A stretch of DNA of 8,331 nt, taken from positions 1-8,331 of the forward strand of contig URYO01000045.1 in the NCBI GenBank assembly GCA_900552195.1. The letters run 5' to 3'. Below, piece by piece: positions 6,655 to 8,331 of the stretch. A program made the translations under genes and the position numbers. Every line of letters starts with the position of its first letter. Position 1 is the first letter of the stretch. Origin of the DNA: an uncultured Sutterella sp. Lineage in GTDB: Bacteria > Pseudomonadota > Gammaproteobacteria > Burkholderiales > Burkholderiaceae_F. Below the pieces are notes generated by a model. It did no database searches and was not told the origin of the DNA. It saw only the letters and a list, made by a program, of their open reading frames with translations.

Positions 6655-7275
6655 TCATTTCAATTTTTCCAATGTCTGCAAAAGGAATGCATCTGCGCCT
6701 TCAAAAATCATTTGGGCGGATAAAGCTGCAAGAATCAAACCGGTGAGTTTGCTCAGCACAACTAATCCGTTCTTTCCGATGGCTTTCTGAATATAGTTGG
6801 AAACCAACAGGAGCGCCCCGACACAGATGACGGCCGCACTGATGGAAAGATATGCCAGGAAAAATCCCAATCCCGTTTTAATTTCACCGCCGTAAACCAT
6901 CAGCACACCGATGGAGGCCGGCCCTAAAGTAATAGGAATCGCCATCGGCACAACCGCCAGTGACTGGACGGAGTCTCCGGACGGAACGCGAAGGGAGTCG
7001 CCTCTGACCAAAGAAACTGCCGTTAAAAACAGAAGTGCGCCGGTACCGATTCGAAACGCATCCAGCGTAATGCCGAAAATCTTGAATATAAACCCGCCGA
7101 AGAAGAGGAGCACACCGCTGATAATCAAAATCCACAGCGTGATCCAAATCGCTAACGTATTTCTTTCCTGAATTGTGTTGTCCTTAGTTACCGACAAGAA
7201 GGCAGACATCACAGAAGGCGGCGTCAGCAGAAAGAAAAACTTTACAAAAAGTGCAAAACAATCAGATAGAGTCAT
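6655..7275 (-). CDS. MarC/YhgN-family integral membrane protein
   Basis: This is a hydrophobic 206-residue protein, close to the usual MarC-family length of about 200-220. It has about six membrane segments (near residues 5-27, 41-62, 68-89, 105-128, 135-158 and 170-192). The second-half signature VVPMAIPITLGPASIG (108-123) matches the family's VVPLAIP...GP pattern, and LSKLTGLILAALSAQMIFEG (174-193) is the typical C-terminal segment. The matching N-terminal repeat reads LLTPPSVMSAFLSVT, without the Asn/Asp-Pro-(Ile)-Gly common at that spot. Biological function is not established; despite the name, the family is not clearly tied to multiple antibiotic resistance. ATG overlaps the upstream rarD stop by the ATGA arrangement, and no good SD precedes it, so it probably depends on translation of rarD. 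Confidence 0.88.
   Translation of the reverse strand: MTLSDCFALFVKFFFLLTPPSVMSAFLSVTKDNTIQERNTLAIWITLWILIISGVLLFFGGFIFKIFGITLDAFRIGTGALLFLTAVSLVRGDSLRVPSGDSVQSLAVVPMAIPITLGPASIGVLMVYGGEIKTGLGFFLAYLSISAAVICVGALLLVSNYIQKAIGKNGLVVLSKLTGLILAALSAQMIFEGADAFLLQTLEKLK
7272..7275 (-). other. ATGA stop/start overlap between rarD and the marC-family gene
   Basis: On the minus strand the four bases ATGA contain the start codon of the marC-family gene (7275-7273) and the TGA stop of rarD (7274-7272). The upstream bases on that strand end in AACTGTCAAA, with no clear SD. This points to termination-reinitiation coupling. Confidence 0.85.
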
Positions 7276-8171
7276 TTTGACAGTTGGTTAAGTTCAGAAC
7301 GATATCCGGAATGACTGCGAAAAAAATTCTCTCCGACGAAAACCAGAACGCCGGCCCATATAAGGATAAATCCAATTAAGCGGTCAACCTGCAATTCTTC
7401 CCCGAAAAAGAACAACCCGATAAAAAACACCATGGTAGGACTCAGGTATTGAATAAAACCGACAGTTGAATACCGAACTTGCTTTAATCCATACGCAAAC
7501 AAGATAAGAGGAATCGTGGTAATTGGACCGGCGGCAATCAGCCAGAATTTATCCCAGCCGGTACCGTTGACGAAGGTCAAATCTCCGTTTCCCGCAAAGT
7601 AAAAAGTTGCCAACAGCGCTACCGGAAAAGCAAACGCCGTCTCCAGTGTCAGCCCCTCCAGACTCCCTAAGGGTGCCATTTTGCGAACGAGACCGTAAAA
7701 CCCGAAAGTTAGTGCCAGCGTGAGACCCAGAGCCGGGAATTCTCCTTGTTTAAAGGTCACCCACATCACACCGGCACACGCAAAGATGATCGCCAGCATC
7801 TGAGCTTTATTTAATTTCTCTTTTAGAAATACTGTTCCTAAAAGCACCGAGACCAAGGGATTCATAAAGTAGCCGAGCGAAGCCTCCAGCGTCTGATTGG
7901 TGACAATCGCGTAGGTATAAGTAGACCAGTTGGCTGTAATCAGCGCTGACGACATTAAAAATACCGCCACCGTTCTCTTATCCGTGACGGCTTTCTGAAT
8001 CCATCTCCATCGCCTCGAACAAAACAAATAAACCGCAAGCAGCGCAAACGTCCATAAAACACGATGGATCACAATCTCCGCCGGAGCTACATGCTGCATT
8101 GCATGAAAATAAAACGGATACAAGCCCCAAATAAGATAGGCAACTAAAACGGAAATCACGCCTTTATTCAT
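7272..8171 (-). CDS. rarD: RarD-family EamA transporter (drug/metabolite transporter superfamily)
   Basis: This inner-membrane protein of 299 residues with about ten predicted membrane segments resembles E. coli RarD across its length. Shared patterns include AYLIWGLYPFYF (11-22), EIVIHRVLWTF (32-42), LEASLGYFMNPLVSVLLG (95-112), FYGLVRK (158-164), and the stretch around YSTVGFIQYLSPTMVFF (234-250). RarD was named for putative chloramphenicol sensitivity; the physiological substrate is unknown, and the wider superfamily exports amino acids and other small metabolites. The ATG at 8171 sits 11 nt after the stop of the preceding minus-strand gene, with a weak purine-rich AAAGAGA upstream. No promoter-length space separates it from that gene, so it is likely internal to an operon that continues into marC. 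Confidence 0.9.
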   Translation of the reverse strand: MNKGVISVLVAYLIWGLYPFYFHAMQHVAPAEIVIHRVLWTFALLAVYLFCSRRWRWIQKAVTDKRTVAVFLMSSALITANWSTYTYAIVTNQTLEASLGYFMNPLVSVLLGTVFLKEKLNKAQMLAIIFACAGVMWVTFKQGEFPALGLTLALTFGFYGLVRKMAPLGSLEGLTLETAFAFPVALLATFYFAGNGDLTFVNGTGWDKFWLIAAGPITTIPLILFAYGLKQVRYSTVGFIQYLSPTMVFFIGLFFFGEELQVDRLIGFILIWAGVLVFVGENFFRSHSGYRSELNQLSK

Positions 8172-8182
8172 AAAAATTCTCT

Positions 8183-8331
8183 TTAGTTATTACCTTCCGG
8201 TGCATTCAACACTTCTGAAAGTTTGAGACGCCCTTTGCCGTAATCTTCCAGCTCGGCCATAATCGTGGGAACATAAATGTGTTCTTTCCAGTCTTCGTAG
8301 TTTCCGATGAAAATCACGGTTTCTTTTGCAC
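8183..8331 (-). CDS. C-terminal fragment of an unrecognised protein, cut by the right window edge
   Basis: A minus-strand frame runs open from the right edge for 48 codons and stops with TAA at 8185-8183. It reads AKETVIFIGNYEDWKEH near the edge, then IYVPTIMAELEDYGKG, and ends LNAPEGNN. Amphipathic composition, a core strand-like segment (TVIFIGNY) and codon choice like that of its neighbours support real coding sequence and a soluble protein. It sits 11 nt upstream of rarD in the same direction, as an operon partner would. I do not recognise the family from this tail, so no function is offered. Confidence 0.65.
   Translation of the reverse strand, partial: AKETVIFIGNYEDWKEHIYVPTIMAELEDYGKGRLKLSEVLNAPEGNN

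Noticed and set aside
6617..6656. Inverted repeat GAAAGCTC/GAGCTTTC (and the inner 12-bp palindrome centred on CTCGAG) beside the marC stop, considered as a terminator for the minus-strand genes
   Set aside because: The loop is 24 nt, the stem overlaps the stop codon, and no T-run follows on the minus strand. At best it is a weak or fortuitous structure.

Overview
The window appears to come from a mesophilic Gram-negative bacterium with anaerobic metabolism. The evidence is moderate G+C (roughly 50-55%, judged by eye), Shine-Dalgarno (SD)-led tightly packed genes, and RarD- and MarC/YhgN-type membrane proteins of proteobacterial flavour next to an oxygen-sensitive iron-sulfur 2-oxoacid oxidoreductase. 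My impression is a gut-type betaproteobacterium (Sutterellaceae-like), but that is pattern memory rather than proof. No rRNA, tRNA, CRISPR array, insertion sequence or phage feature is visible.

Positions 1-6541 hold one plus-strand operon-like run of five genes. The spacers between them are 25, 12, 3 and 12 nt, and each spacer or preceding gene end carries an SD. The order is an ADP-forming acyl-CoA synthetase (5' end outside the window); the gamma, alpha and beta subunits of a pyruvate-type 2-oxoacid:acceptor oxidoreductase; and a GltD-like FAD/NAD(P) flavoprotein with a two-cluster ferredoxin domain fused to its C-terminus. Read together, the oxidoreductase would decarboxylate a 2-oxoacid to an acyl-CoA. 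The fused ferredoxin/flavoprotein would pass the electrons to NAD(P)+. The synthetase would turn the acyl-CoA into free acid plus ATP. The genes therefore encode a compact catabolic module that yields ATP and NAD(P)H. The substrate cannot be fixed from sequence alone: pyruvate is the default, and aryl or branched 2-oxoacids remain possible.

Positions 6542-6654 are a short convergent intergenic region. It holds a strong rho-independent terminator for the plus-strand run, with a second small hairpin overlapping the terminator's left arm.

Positions 6655-8331 are minus-strand genes. In transcription order they are the last 48 codons of an unrecognised protein (running off the right edge), a RarD-family EamA transporter, and a MarC/YhgN-family membrane protein whose start codon overlaps the rarD stop. 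The tight spacing suggests one transcript. These genes have no evident functional link to the oxidoreductase module.
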